A stretch of DNA of 64,000 nt from Phaeobacter gallaeciensis (lineage in GTDB: Bacteria; Pseudomonadota; Alphaproteobacteria; Rhodobacterales; Rhodobacteraceae), in assembly GCF_001678945.1 (NCBI RefSeq), contig NZ_CP015124.1, forward strand, positions 186,001 to 250,000, in the 5' to 3' direction. Position numbers and translations under genes: made by a program. Under the pieces are notes generated by a model. The model had not been told where the DNA came from and made no database searches. It saw only the letters and a program-made list of their open reading frames with translations. Every line of letters begins with the position of its first letter. The stretch's first letter is position 1. Below are positions 27,511 to 37,469 of the stretch, piece after piece.

Positions 27511-29787
27511 ATGCTCAAAATGAGATCCATCAATAATTTCTGGAAGCTGGGGACGGTTGCTCCTGCGGCGTTGCTGATACTGACTGCAGGTGCGGCGACC
27601 GCCGATTTACTGCCTGATGATCCTCTCATCGCAACCAGCGGCGACGGCCTGATCTTCGCGGATCCGGATGAGGGTATCGACCCTCCCGGGGTGAAGGCGG
27701 TGACCTTTACCCGCACGCGGGTGCCGGATGGATCTGGCGGGTTCACCTACGTGGATCCATTCGAGCAAATCATCACGGACTTCTCCAACTTGACCTCTCG
27801 GGGAGATGTGACCAACTGTCTGATGGCCAGCCAGGACGGCGTCTATTGCGACTCCGCAGGCGGTTCGGGCAAACGTGTCAAAACGCAGCTGACCGGTCCT
27901 TCGCCTTTCGACATGCGCATCCGGACCGTTGCCAGCGCGACGTACCCGACCGTAGATTACTTCACTTTCGGTAAGACCTCCAACTTCACCGGCGCCCGGA
28001 TGACCGGCTTCTCTCTTCAACTCTTGGATGCCAATGGCAATGCGATGGGCACCCTTGCCCCGTCGGACGCTGTTCTGTTCAATCTCAACGCGACGGATAT
28101 CGGCATTGGCGCACGGCTGCCAGACGGGCTGTTCGGGGCCGGCGGGCAAGAAGGCGAAATCGGCTTTTTCTCAAGCAGCCGGGCATCCCTGGCCTCGACC
28201 ACTAGCGTTGACGCACTGACCTTCGGCGCCTTGAGCAACACAGAATATTTGGCCAATTTCGGCGACTCCTTCATCGACAACACGATGACGCCGGACGGGC
28301 TGTTCTGGGACGATAACAATGATCCGACCGACGAGTCGGCTCTGGTGGCATGGAACGATCTCTCCAACGGCGGCTGGACGTATGGCACGCTGGATACCGC
28401 TGCCAACATCGACGCGCGCCTGACTGAACTGGCGACAGCACTGGGCGTCAGCGTGGCAGACCTCGGCTACGTTGACGGTGGTCTGGTGCCCGCGGACATC
28501 GTCGCCGCGGCGCAGGCCAATGGTCTGTTTGCGGTGGACGAAATCGAAGATCTGCGCAACGCAAACCTGAATTTCACGGTAACGGTGGGCAGCATCGATG
28601 ACGGTGAATTCACATTGCGCATTGCACCTCAATTCGCGCCGATCGTTGCCAATGCCACCTCGGCCTACGAGTTCAAGCTTGCCGGATATCTGGATGGGGC
28701 CGCCAATGTGCCCTACCTGGATCTGGGCAATGCTGCGACCTATCAGACGGCGATTGCCGACATGCTGGCCATGACCGCCGCTCAGCGCAGCATTGCGCTG
28801 ACCAGCACCGGCTACAGCTTTGCGCCCGCTTTCGCCAACCTTGGCTTTGAAGTATCCCGCGGGCAGGTCGATGCGATCTTTGCCATTCCGTCGCAAAGCG
28901 TGACCGGCGCCGAGGGCGGCGTCACCCGCAACAGCAGCTTTGACACTTGGCACATGGGAGAGGGCTGGACCGGGTTGTTCTCGCTGAACGGCAGTCAGTC
29001 CACTTATGATCCCACAGCAACCTCGGTCGGCTATGATGTGGATATTGCATCGCTGTCGATCGGCCTTGAAAAACAACTGAACGCAAACACCGCCTGGGGT
29101 GCTGTCCTGGGGGTCGCCGACGGCAGCGCAGACGCGCAGAACGGCCTGGGCGGGGTGGACTCCAGCAGTGTTTCGTTGACGGCCTATGGTCGCTTCGGGT
29201 TCGGCAATGGCGGCATGATCAAGGCCCTGGTCGGCTATCAGGACAGCTCCTACGACTCGAGCCGCAATGTGCTTGGGCAGACAGCAACGGGCAGCACCGA
29301 TGGCACGCAGGTCTTTGGCGCCTTGCAAGCTGAGTACATGCAGGAGGTTGGTGCGTTGCGTTGGGGGCCGCTGGCCTCGGTGGAATACTATGACATGTCC
29401 GTTGACGCCTTCAACGAAACCGGCGCCGGCGCCTGGAACCTGAACGTGGATGGCCTGTCCAGCGACATCGTTCTCGGGTCGGTCGGCTTCCGCGGTGAAT
29501 ACGATCTTGCCGGGTCCCAGGGGCTCACCACGCTCACCGGTGGCCTGGAATACACCTTTGCATCGGGCAGTGACTTCGCCGTACGCAGCGGGTTTATCGG
29601 CCTGCCGGGTGCCACACTGCCGGTCCAGGGGCTTGATGACGACTGGGTTGACGTCAAGCTGGGCTTTGAAACGCAGCTGGCGTCCAGCGCATCCAGCGGG
29701 TCTGTTTTCTATGGCGGCTACACTGGGTCGATTGGTAGTGACTACGAGAGCCACAGACTGCAAGTCGGCCTGAACTACGAATTCTAA
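27511..29787 (+). CDS. Autotransporter domain-containing outer-membrane protein
   Basis: A 758-residue protein. A signal peptide covers about residues 1-32 (AAGAATADL end). The passenger runs to about 480 and is Gly/Ser/Thr/Asp-rich without an obvious enzyme motif. The last roughly 270 residues form an autotransporter beta-barrel with alternating strands (GWTGLFSLNGSQ, YGRFGFGNGGMIKALVGYQDSSYDSS) and end LNYEF with the terminal aromatic residue required for BAM insertion. The ATG at 27511 or 27520 could start it. Monocistronic with its own terminator. It may be displayed on the surface; the function is unknown. Confidence 0.85.
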   Translation: MLKMRSINNFWKLGTVAPAALLILTAGAATADLLPDDPLIATSGDGLIFADPDEGIDPPGVKAVTFTRTRVPDGSGGFTYVDPFEQIITDFSNLTSRGDVTNCLMASQDGVYCDSAGGSGKRVKTQLTGPSPFDMRIRTVASATYPTVDYFTFGKTSNFTGARMTGFSLQLLDANGNAMGTLAPSDAVLFNLNATDIGIGARLPDGLFGAGGQEGEIGFFSSSRASLASTTSVDALTFGALSNTEYLANFGDSFIDNTMTPDGLFWDDNNDPTDESALVAWNDLSNGGWTYGTLDTAANIDARLTELATALGVSVADLGYVDGGLVPADIVAAAQANGLFAVDEIEDLRNANLNFTVTVGSIDDGEFTLRIAPQFAPIVANATSAYEFKLAGYLDGAANVPYLDLGNAATYQTAIADMLAMTAAQRSIALTSTGYSFAPAFANLGFEVSRGQVDAIFAIPSQSVTGAEGGVTRNSSFDTWHMGEGWTGLFSLNGSQSTYDPTATSVGYDVDIASLSIGLEKQLNANTAWGAVLGVADGSADAQNGLGGVDSSSVSLTAYGRFGFGNGGMIKALVGYQDSSYDSSRNVLGQTATGSTDGTQVFGALQAEYMQEVGALRWGPLASVEYYDMSVDAFNETGAGAWNLNVDGLSSDIVLGSVGFRGEYDLAGSQGLTTLTGGLEYTFASGSDFAVRSGFIGLPGATLPVQGLDDDWVDVKLGFETQLASSASSGSVFYGGYTGSIGSDYESHRLQVGLNYEF

Positions 29788-29809
29788 ACGTCGCCCTTTG
29801 GGCAAAGCG

Positions 29810-29844
29810 CGGGCCTGACGCCTTTCCGGTGTCAGGCCCGTTTT
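29810..29844 (+). terminator. Terminator of the autotransporter gene
   Basis: CGGGCCTGAC (29810-29819) pairs perfectly with GTCAGGCCCG (29831-29840), followed by TTTT. Confidence 0.93.
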
Positions 29845-30401
29845 CATTGATGTTTCTGGCCTGAAGGCATGCTGTTGCACCCCGGGCGGCGTGGGCTGCA
29901 GTAGCTCCCCAAAATTAGGCAGTCAGTCCGCTGTCACATCACCGCCAGTGACCACGCTACGCCCCTCCCGGAGTGAAAAAGACAGACTGGCGCGGTCAGC
30001 CGCCACGTCGATCCCCAGTCGAATCCCCCGGGTTACTGCCCCCTTTCCTCCACCTCAGGAGAGGGTGACCAGCCATTTCTGCGGCCACTACCGCGGGACA
30101 CACCTCCCTGTTTCCGGGCGTCGACCACGCACGCATGCTGCGCCTCAACACCTTGCAACCTCAGCTTAAGTATGGGCAGCATACCTTTGTATTCATTCAA
30201 TAATAAACTGCTCAATGTTTGGGCTCTCCCGCCTCAACCTCGCCGCGTTGGGCCCAAAACACGCAACAGGCTTGATCGGTGAAGCATTAGCCGCCAACAT
30301 GATCCGAAATGCATTCCAAAAGGAGAATACCGCTACGTATGACAGTTTGAGCTCACCGCCGGGACAGGTCGGGAGTTCGGTAATGCAACAGGGAGATCAA
30401 A
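29845..30401. other. Intergenic region upstream of the ABC transporter
   Basis: This stretch of about 560 bases holds only the weak minus-strand remnant at 29926-30054. Near the operon start an AT-rich stretch (30188-30213) may hold the transporter promoter; no operator was identified. Confidence 0.4.
29926..30054 (-). pseudogene. Possible remnant of a gene 3' end
   Basis: On the minus strand 43 codons run between two stops and have a protein-like look (GIRLGIDVAADRASLSFSLR, then EGRSVVTGGD). There is no start codon, no ribosome site and nothing upstream in frame. The family was not recognised. It may be the leftover C-terminus of a deleted gene, or chance. Confidence 0.25.
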
Positions 30402-31961
30402 ATGAAATTCACAAGACTATTTACCGTCTCGCTTCTGGCGATGACGGCGGCAAGCCCCGCGCTGGCCGAGAATGTCCTGCGTTGGACAAGCCAGGGCGAC
30501 GCTCTGACCATGGACCCCCATTCGCAAAACGAAGGCCCCACAATCGCGATGAACGGGCAGATCTATGAATCGCTCGTTACCCGCGATGCAGACCTTACCC
30601 TGCAACCTGAACTCGCCGAAAGCTGGGAAGCCGGGTCCGACGGCTGGACCTTCAAACTGCGCCAGGGCGTCAAATTCCACGATGGTGCCGATTTCACCGC
30701 CGAAGACGTAGTCTTCTCCTTTGAACGCGCCAATCACGAAGCCTCCGACTACAAAGAGCAGGCCAAAAACGTAACCTCGGTCGAGGTTATTGACGATTAC
30801 ACCGTCAAACTGATGACCGATGGCCCGAACCCGATCCTGCCGAACCAGCTGACCTCGATCTACATGATGGACAAGGGCTGGTCAGAGGCGAACAACGTCA
30901 CCGCCCCGCAGGATTTCAAGGCCAAGGAAGAAACCTACGCGGTGCGCAATGCCAATGGCACCGGCCCGTTTTCGCTGGTCAGCCGCGCCCCGGATGAGCT
31001 GACAGTACTGGAGCGCAACGCCGCCTGGTGGGGCAATGACATGTTCCCCGGCAATATCGACAAGATCGAATATCGCCCGATTTCCAATGCCGCGACTCGC
31101 GTTGCTGCGCTGCTGTCGGGTGAGGTCGACTTCGTGCTGGATCCGCCCTTGCAGGATCTCAAACGTATCGAGGCCGCCGATGGGCTCGGCGTCAAAACCG
31201 TGGCCCAGATCCGCTCGATCTTCTTCGGCATGGATCAGGGTGTCGACAAGCTGCGCAGCTCGGATGTGGATGGAAATCCGTTCAAGGACAAGCGGGTACG
31301 CGAAGCCTTTAACCTGGCCATCGACAAGGCTGCGATCCAGCGCGTCGTCATGGAAGGCCTGTCCTTCCCGACCGGTATGATCACCCCGCCGGGTGTTCTG
31401 GGCAATACGCCGGACAACGACGCTTCCTACGGCTTTGATCCGGAAAAAGCGAAATCCCTGCTAACCGAGGCTGGCTATCCCGATGGCTTCTCGATCCAGC
31501 TGGACTGCCCCAACAACCGCTACAACAACGACGAGAAGATCTGTCAGGCGGCGGTGGCGATGCTGGCCAAGATTGGCGTGAAGGTGAACCTAGACGCGAT
31601 TCCGAAGGCGCAGCACTTTCCCAAGATCCAGAAGCGTGAATCGGATTTCTACATGCTGGGCTGGGGTGTTCCGACGCTCGACAGCCACTATGTCTTCTCC
31701 TACCTGCTGGATGGCGAAGGGTCCTGGAACGCGACCGGCTATGACAACGCTCGGGTGAACGAGATCACTGATGCGATCACCACCGAGATCGACATCGACA
31801 AGCGCACCGCGCTGATCGATGAGGCCTGGGATTTGGTGAAGGCCGACATTCCCTATGTGCCGATCCACCACCAGGTTCTGGCATGGGGCATCTCGGACAA
31901 GGTCGATATCGCGATCGCGGCGGATGATGCCTTCCGCCCCCGTTTCGCGGTCATGAAGTAA
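30402..31961 (+). CDS. ABC transporter substrate-binding protein (peptide/nickel family 5)
   Basis: A 519-residue periplasmic binding protein. The signal peptide is MKFTRLFTVSLLAMTAASPA, with cleavage after ALA. The mature protein has the family 5 pattern: LRWTSQGDALTMDPHS, an LAESWEAGSDGWTFKLRQGVKF block, and RVREAFNLAIDKAAI. GGGAGATC precedes the ATG. It captures oligopeptides, opines, sugars or similar ligands for the three following genes; the ligand cannot be told from sequence. Confidence 0.94.
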   Translation: MKFTRLFTVSLLAMTAASPALAENVLRWTSQGDALTMDPHSQNEGPTIAMNGQIYESLVTRDADLTLQPELAESWEAGSDGWTFKLRQGVKFHDGADFTAEDVVFSFERANHEASDYKEQAKNVTSVEVIDDYTVKLMTDGPNPILPNQLTSIYMMDKGWSEANNVTAPQDFKAKEETYAVRNANGTGPFSLVSRAPDELTVLERNAAWWGNDMFPGNIDKIEYRPISNAATRVAALLSGEVDFVLDPPLQDLKRIEAADGLGVKTVAQIRSIFFGMDQGVDKLRSSDVDGNPFKDKRVREAFNLAIDKAAIQRVVMEGLSFPTGMITPPGVLGNTPDNDASYGFDPEKAKSLLTEAGYPDGFSIQLDCPNNRYNNDEKICQAAVAMLAKIGVKVNLDAIPKAQHFPKIQKRESDFYMLGWGVPTLDSHYVFSYLLDGEGSWNATGYDNARVNEITDAITTEIDIDKRTALIDEAWDLVKADIPYVPIHHQVLAWGISDKVDIAIAADDAFRPRFAVMK

Positions 31962-32011
31962 ATTGAGTCACGGGGCGGGCCTGGCGTCCGCCCCTATGCT
32001 CCGGGGGCTCA

Positions 32012-32980
32012 ATGACATTCTTTATCCTCAAACGGCTGGCGCAGTCCTTGCTTGTCATGGCTGTCGTCTCGGCCATCAGTTTTTCCCTGTTCAACTTCGT
32101 CGGCGATCCGGTCAACAATATGGTCGGACAGGATGCCACGCGCGAACAGCGGATCGAAATCCGTCAGCAACTGGGGCTCGATGACCCCATCCTGACGCAA
32201 TACACTCGCTTCATGGGGAATATCCTCAGCGGCGATTTCGGGCTCAGCTACCGGATCAAGCGCCCCGTGGATGAGTTGATCCTGGAGCGGTTACCCGCGA
32301 CGCTAGAGCTGGTTTTTGTCAGTGCGATCATAGCCTTGGCGGTTGGAATTACACTGGGTGTCTATACCGGTATCCGGCGCAAATCCTGGGTCAGCCGGGT
32401 CATCCTGTCGACATCGCTGATCGGGGTCAGCCTGCCAACCTTCATCATTGGCATCGCGCTGATCTATGTCTTTGCCGTGCATCTGCGCTGGCTGCCGTCC
32501 TCGGGGCGCAGCGGTACAGTGGACCTTGGCTGGTGGAAGACATCACTGCTGACCAGCGATGGCTGGCGCGCCATCGTCCTGCCCGCGATTACCCTGTCGC
32601 TGTTTCAGCTGACGTTGATCCTGCGTCTGGTGCGGGCCGAGATGATGGAGGTCATGCGCACCGATTTCATCAAGTTCGCCCGCGCCCGTGGCCTGTCTGA
32701 ACGGGCGGTGAACTTTCGTCACGCGCTGCGCAACACGCTGGTTCCGGTGATCACCATCATCGGCCTAAATATCGGCGGGCTGATCGCCTTTTCGGTGATC
32801 ACCGAGACCGTGTTTCAATGGCCCGGCACTGGCCTGATGTTCATCCAGGCCGTCGATTTCGTCGATGTCCCGATCATGGCCGCTTACCTTGTCTTCGTGG
32901 CGTTGCTGTTCGTCCTGATTAATCTGATCGTCGACATTCTATATTTCGTCGTCGATCCACGTATCCGTCTGGGGTCCTGA
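32012..32980 (+). CDS. ABC transporter permease (DppB type)
   Basis: A 322-residue inner-membrane permease with about six hydrophobic segments; the first is at residues 10-30. The EAA loop towards the ATPase is DFIKFARARGLSERAVNFRHALRNTLVPVI. It follows the binding-protein gene by 50 bases and overlaps the next permease by one base (TGATG). Confidence 0.94.
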   Translation: MTFFILKRLAQSLLVMAVVSAISFSLFNFVGDPVNNMVGQDATREQRIEIRQQLGLDDPILTQYTRFMGNILSGDFGLSYRIKRPVDELILERLPATLELVFVSAIIALAVGITLGVYTGIRRKSWVSRVILSTSLIGVSLPTFIIGIALIYVFAVHLRWLPSSGRSGTVDLGWWKTSLLTSDGWRAIVLPAITLSLFQLTLILRLVRAEMMEVMRTDFIKFARARGLSERAVNFRHALRNTLVPVITIIGLNIGGLIAFSVITETVFQWPGTGLMFIQAVDFVDVPIMAAYLVFVALLFVLINLIVDILYFVVDPRIRLGS

Positions 32981-33915
32981 TGAGCCTTCCAACCGATCGC
33001 CCGGCCACCCGCTGGGAGCGTTTCAAGGACAATGACATCGTCTGGTCCTTTTTCCATTCACCGGGGGCGGTGATTGCCGCCGTGATCACGGTTCTGATGA
33101 TCTTGGCCTGCGTTTTTGCCCCTGTTCTCGCGCCATTTGATCCCTTTGATCCGGCGCAAATCTCGCTCTGGGATGGGAAGCTACCCCCCGCCTGGGCCGA
33201 AGGCGGGCAACCGCAATACCTGCTGGGCACCGACAACCAAGGCCGCGACATGCTGTCGACGATCCTATACGGTGGGCGCCTGTCGATCATCGTGGGGCTG
33301 GCTGCCGTTTGCCTTGGGATGGTGTTGGGCGTCACGCTGGGGGTGATTTCCGGCTACGTCGGCGGCGTCACCGATGCGGTGATCATGCGCATCGCCGATG
33401 TGCAGCTGACCATCCCGGGCATTCTGCTGGCGATCCTGATCAATGGCATCGGCCGTGCCGTACTGCCACTGGAGCTGCGCGACGAATTCGCCATCTACGT
33501 GGTGATTATCGCCATTGGCCTGACCGACTGGCCGCAATTCGCCCGCGTCGCCCGCGGCGCCACATTGGTCGAGGCGAACAAGGAATACGTTCAGGCGGCG
33601 CGCATCATCGGCCTGCCCCGCTGGCTGATCATGATCCGTCACATCTTTCCCAACACCCTGCGCCCGGTTCTGGTGATCGCGACCATTGGTCTTGCCCTCG
33701 CCATCATCTCCGAGGCGACCCTGTCCTTCCTTGGACAGGGCATCCCGCCCACCACGCCGTCGCTTGGCACCCTGATCCGGGTTGGCAACGAATACCTATT
33801 CTCCGGTCTGTGGTGGATCACCTTCTTTCCCGCAATCGCTCTGGTCGTTCTGGTTTTCGCAGTGAACCTGCTTGGCGACTGGATGCGTGATGCCCTCAAT
33901 CCGAAACTGAGATGA
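32980..33915 (+). CDS. ABC transporter permease (DppC type)
   Basis: A 311-residue permease with the N-terminal soluble segment and the first membrane helix of the DppC type (GAVIAAVITVLMILACVFAPVL). The LGTDNQGRDMLSTILYGGR motif and the EAA loop EYVQAARIIGLPRWLIMIRHIFPNTLRPVL are both typical. It forms the heterodimeric channel with the preceding permease and overlaps the ATPase gene by four bases. Confidence 0.94.
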   Translation: MSLPTDRPATRWERFKDNDIVWSFFHSPGAVIAAVITVLMILACVFAPVLAPFDPFDPAQISLWDGKLPPAWAEGGQPQYLLGTDNQGRDMLSTILYGGRLSIIVGLAAVCLGMVLGVTLGVISGYVGGVTDAVIMRIADVQLTIPGILLAILINGIGRAVLPLELRDEFAIYVVIIAIGLTDWPQFARVARGATLVEANKEYVQAARIIGLPRWLIMIRHIFPNTLRPVLVIATIGLALAIISEATLSFLGQGIPPTTPSLGTLIRVGNEYLFSGLWWITFFPAIALVVLVFAVNLLGDWMRDALNPKLR

Positions 33916-35624
33916 CTGAACTTTTGAAAATCGAAGGGCTCGATGTCGAGTTCCCCACCCGCCGCGGCACGGTCAAGGCGGCGCGCAATGTATCGCTGAC
34001 CGTGAAGCCGGGGGAAGTTGTCGGTCTGGTCGGGGAATCCGGCGCCGGGAAATCCACCATTGGCAACGCGATCATTGACCTCTTGGAGGCGCCGGGGCGC
34101 GTTGCGGGCGGCTCGATCCTGTTTCAGGGCGAAGAGCTGCGTGGGCGCGACGAGGACGAGATGCGCCGGATCCGGGGCGACCGGATCGGGATGATCTTCC
34201 AGGACCCGCAAACCTCGCTCAATCCCCTGATGACCATCGGCGCGCAGCTGGTTGAAACGATTGAAAAAACCACGGGATTGAAGGATGCCAAGGCCGAAGC
34301 CCGTGCGGTGGAACTGCTGGAACAGGTCGGCATCACCGAGGCCAAGGCACGGCTGCGCGCCTATCCGCACCAGTTCTCGGGCGGCATGCGTCAGCGGGTG
34401 GTCATCGCCCTTGCTCTTGCCGGCGATCCCGATCTGATCATCGCGGATGAGCCGACAACCGCGCTTGATGTCTCGATCCAGGCGCAGATCCTTGATCTGC
34501 TGAAACGGCTGTGCCGGGAGCGCAATCTGGGCGTCATCATCGTAACGCATGACATTGGTGTCATTGCCAATATCGCCGACCGGGTGGTGGTGATGTACCG
34601 CGGCGAAGTCGTGGAAACCGGTGATGTCGCGCAGATCCTTGGCGCCCCCAATCACGAATACACCCGATCCCTGATCGCCGCCGTTCCCCGCGCCGACCGC
34701 AAGCTGGAGCGGTTCACCTCGGTCGATTATATCGAGGGCGACACCAAACCCTTTAGCCGGATCGACATTCAGAACCACTGGCTGGGACAGGCTCGCAGTG
34801 ACCGTCAGGAAAGCGCCGCCGTGGAGGTGCAAAACCTCAACCTGTCGTTCGTGCTACAAAAATCGCTGTTCAAACGGAACCGGCGCATGCTGAGGGCTGT
34901 GAATGAGGCGACATTCTCGGTCGCCGAAGGGGAAACCTTTGGCATCGTTGGGGAATCCGGCTCAGGAAAGTCAACCATTGCGCGGCTGATCGCGGGGCTT
35001 TATCGCCCGGATTCCGGTGCCATTCGGGTGCTGGGCCAAGATGTCAGTTCGCGTCCCAACAGCGCCCCGGCGCAGCAGGCCCGCCGGGCGCTGCAAATGA
35101 TATTCCAGGACCCCTATTCCTCGCTCAATGCGCGGATGCGGGTGTTCGATATCGTGGCCGAGCCAATCCGTTATCACCGGATGACCGACAATGAAAAGGA
35201 AACCCGCAGGGTGGTTGGCGATCTTCTGGATCATGTCGGGCTGGGCGCCGCCGCCGGGCTGCGCTATCCGCATGAGTTTTCCGGTGGCCAGCGGCAGCGT
35301 ATATCAATCGCGCGGGCGTTGGCGTCGCGACCACGAATCCTGATCTGTGACGAGCCGACATCGGCACTGGATGTCTCGGTGCAGGCAACAATCCTGAACC
35401 TTCTCAAAGACTTGCAAGAGGAACTGGGGCTGACGATGATCTTCATCAGCCACGACCTGCCGGTTATTCGTCAGATGTGCGACAGGATTGCGGTGATGCG
35501 GAACGGCCAAATCTGCGAAATCGCGGAGGCAGAAACTCTGTTCGAAGCCCCCGCGCATGAGTATTCGCGTCATTTGCTAGATCTGATGCCCCGCATGGAT
35601 CTGCTGGGCGGCGCGACGGCATAA
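33912..35624 (+). CDS. Dipeptide ABC transporter ATP-binding protein, two ATPase domains fused (DppD-DppF)
   Basis: A 570-residue protein with two complete ATPase modules. Module 1 has Walker [10 protein letters not shown] near residue 40, signature FSGGMRQRV and Walker B LIIADEPT. Module 2 has GESGSGKST near residue 352, signature FSGGQRQRI and [11 protein letters not shown]. Both carry the oligopeptide-type C-terminal targeting region. Fusion of the D and F subunits is common in this family. It powers import through the two preceding permeases and ends at a strong terminator shared with sufS. Confidence 0.95.
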   Translation: MTELLKIEGLDVEFPTRRGTVKAARNVSLTVKPGEVVGLVGESGAGKSTIGNAIIDLLEAPGRVAGGSILFQGEELRGRDEDEMRRIRGDRIGMIFQDPQTSLNPLMTIGAQLVETIEKTTGLKDAKAEARAVELLEQVGITEAKARLRAYPHQFSGGMRQRVVIALALAGDPDLIIADEPTTALDVSIQAQILDLLKRLCRERNLGVIIVTHDIGVIANIADRVVVMYRGEVVETGDVAQILGAPNHEYTRSLIAAVPRADRKLERFTSVDYIEGDTKPFSRIDIQNHWLGQARSDRQESAAVEVQNLNLSFVLQKSLFKRNRRMLRAVNEATFSVAEGETFGIVGESGSGKSTIARLIAGLYRPDSGAIRVLGQDVSSRPNSAPAQQARRALQMIFQDPYSSLNARMRVFDIVAEPIRYHRMTDNEKETRRVVGDLLDHVGLGAAAGLRYPHEFSGGQRQRISIARALASRPRILICDEPTSALDVSVQATILNLLKDLQEELGLTMIFISHDLPVIRQMCDRIAVMRNGQICEIAEAETLFEAPAHEYSRHLLDLMPRMDLLGGATA

Positions 35625-35632
35625 GTCGGCTC

Positions 35633-35670
35633 CGTTCCCGGCCCCGATCAACCGGGGCCGGGAACGATGT
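35633..35670. terminator. Bidirectional terminator between the ABC transporter and suf operons
   Basis: CGTTCCCGGCCCC (35633-35645) pairs perfectly with GGGGCCGGGAACG (35654-35666) around an eight-base loop. A short T-rich stretch follows on the plus strand. It overlaps the gap to the sufS stop. Confidence 0.85.
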
Positions 35671-35671
35671 T

Positions 35672-36892
35672 TTATGAGAACAACTCGTGCGCCAGTTCCA
35701 GCGCATCGACCAGCGTGTCGACCTCTTCCCTTGTGTTATACATCCCAAAGGAGGCACGGCAGGTCGCCGCCACACCAAGGTGATCCATCAGCGGCGCCGC
35801 GCAATGCTGCCCGGCACGGACTGCCACACCTTTCTTGTCGAGAATGGTCGAAATATCATGGGGATGCGCGGCATTGTTCATGGTCAAACTGAAGATCGCC
35901 GCTTTGCCCGGTGCCTGCCCCTGAACACTGATCCAGTTGAGACCGTTCAGACGTTCGGAGGCGTAATTGCACAGATCGCGTTCATGGGCGGCGATGTTCT
36001 CCATGCCGATACCCATCATGTATTCCAGCGCAACACCCAACCCGATGGTCTGCACGATACCCGGCGTGCCGGCCTCGAACTTCATCGGCGGATCGTTGTA
36101 GGTGACCGTATCGCGCGTGACTTCGCGGATCATGTCACCCCCACCAATAAAGGGACGCATTTCCGCCATCCGTTCGGGGCGGATATAGATCGCCCCAGAC
36201 CCCGACGGTCCATAAAGCTTGTGTCCGGTGATGGCATAGAAATCGCAGCCGATATCCTGCACATCGACTGGCATGTGCACGGCGCCTTGTGAGCCATCGA
36301 CCAGAACCGGAACACCCTTGGCGTGGGCGCCTTCGGTCACCGCTTTAACATCCACCACGGTGCCCAGCACGTTGGAACATTGAGTGATGGCAACCAGTTT
36401 GGTTTTCGGACCGATGGCATCGATCACCGCCTGCGGATCAAGGCTGCCGTCGGGCGCGGTATCCACCCATTTCAGAACGGCGCCTTGCCGTTCGCGCAGG
36501 AAATGCCAGGGCACGATATTGGCGTGATGCTCCATCACCGACAGAACGATCTCATCCCCCGGTTCAAACCGCGGCATCGCCCAGCTGTATGCCACCAGAT
36601 TGATCCCCTCGGTGGTGCCAGAGTTCAGCACGATTGTGTTCTCATCACCTGCGTTCAGGAACCGGGAGATGACACCCCGCACGGATTCATACTTCTCGGT
36701 CGCCAAGTTAGACAGGAAGTGCAAGCCTCTGTGAACATTGGCGTATTCTTCCGAGTACGCCCGTGTGATCGCATCGATCACCACCTGCGGCTTTTGCGCC
36801 GAGGCGCCGTTGTCCAGATAGGTCAACGGCTTGCCGTTCACCTGCCGGGACAGGATCGGGAAATCGGATCTAATCGTGTTGACGTCATACAT
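35672..36892 (-). CDS. sufS: Cysteine desulfurase SufS
   Basis: A 406-residue class V aminotransferase-fold PLP enzyme that mobilises sulfur from cysteine for SufBCD. Key sites are ATEKYESVR, the PLP lysine in ITGHKLYGPSG, and the persulfide cysteine in RAGQHCAAPLM. The length is normal. I chose the ATG at 36892 (MYDVNTI); it overlaps the preceding Yip1-like gene by 8 bases. It is the last gene of the operon. A second desulfurase (42670-43713) near the operon start is of the NifS/IscS group. Confidence 0.95.
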   Translation of the reverse strand: MYDVNTIRSDFPILSRQVNGKPLTYLDNGASAQKPQVVIDAITRAYSEEYANVHRGLHFLSNLATEKYESVRGVISRFLNAGDENTIVLNSGTTEGINLVAYSWAMPRFEPGDEIVLSVMEHHANIVPWHFLRERQGAVLKWVDTAPDGSLDPQAVIDAIGPKTKLVAITQCSNVLGTVVDVKAVTEGAHAKGVPVLVDGSQGAVHMPVDVQDIGCDFYAITGHKLYGPSGSGAIYIRPERMAEMRPFIGGGDMIREVTRDTVTYNDPPMKFEAGTPGIVQTIGLGVALEYMMGIGMENIAAHERDLCNYASERLNGLNWISVQGQAPGKAAIFSLTMNNAAHPHDISTILDKKGVAVRAGQHCAAPLMDHLGVAATCRASFGMYNTREEVDTLVDALELAHELFS

Positions 36893-37469
36893 AAGCGGGC
36901 AGTCCCAGTTTGGCTGGGCCAAGAAGACCCAAAACGAATGTCAGAGTAAAGAGGGCCAGAAGGCTCGCCATCACCAGCACGCCAAAGGCGCGCCACAGGG
37001 AATTGAACCTATGCGCCTCGTTCACGAAATGCAGGAGCACGTAAATCAAAAACACGTTAACCAGCAGGCTCAGCAAGGCGCCGATACCGGCCGAGAGCAG
37101 CGTCACCACGATCACCACGGCCTGAATGCCAACACGGACCAGTTGCAGCCAGACCATCACCGGAAGAACTTGGGCAAAGCCACCCTGCCCACCGATCAGC
37201 CGACCACAAAAGGTCACCGCCACGGAAAAGACCACGAGAAGCCCGGCAGAAAGCCCCACCAGCGCTGTCGGTGACATATTGAGAAACGCCAGTTCCTGCG
37301 CCACCGGAAACAACCACAGCATCAGCGCATGGGTCAGCGCATTCAGCACGGCCACCAGCAAGAGACCGGTCCAGACCGCCTCGCCCCGCCACTGCTGGGC
37401 AAGAACGATCTCGGCCGCTTTGGCCGGGCTGCGCAGGGTCAGCAGTGCAAGGTTCAACAACGGGGTCAT
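36885..37469 (-). CDS. Yip1-family integral membrane protein (second copy)
   Basis: A 194-residue membrane protein with about five hydrophobic segments (for example LLLVAVLNALTHALMLWL, LVGLSAGLLVVFSVAV, AVVIVVTLLSAGIGALLSLL). Pfam Yip1-like proteins have no defined biochemical role in bacteria. It overlaps the upstream Yip1-like gene by four bases (ATGA) and sufS by eight, so translation is coupled. Paired Yip1 genes between sufD and sufS recur in Rhodobacterales; a supporting role such as membrane placement is speculative. Confidence 0.82.
   Translation of the reverse strand: MTPLLNLALLTLRSPAKAAEIVLAQQWRGEAVWTGLLLVAVLNALTHALMLWLFPVAQELAFLNMSPTALVGLSAGLLVVFSVAVTFCGRLIGGQGGFAQVLPVMVWLQLVRVGIQAVVIVVTLLSAGIGALLSLLVNVFLIYVLLHFVNEAHRFNSLWRAFGVLVMASLLALFTLTFVLGLLGPAKLGLPAYV

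Noticed and set aside
28171-29880. 569-codon frame antisense to the autotransporter
   Set aside because: It shows the codon-position mirror of the sense gene and crosses its terminator; no protein family features.
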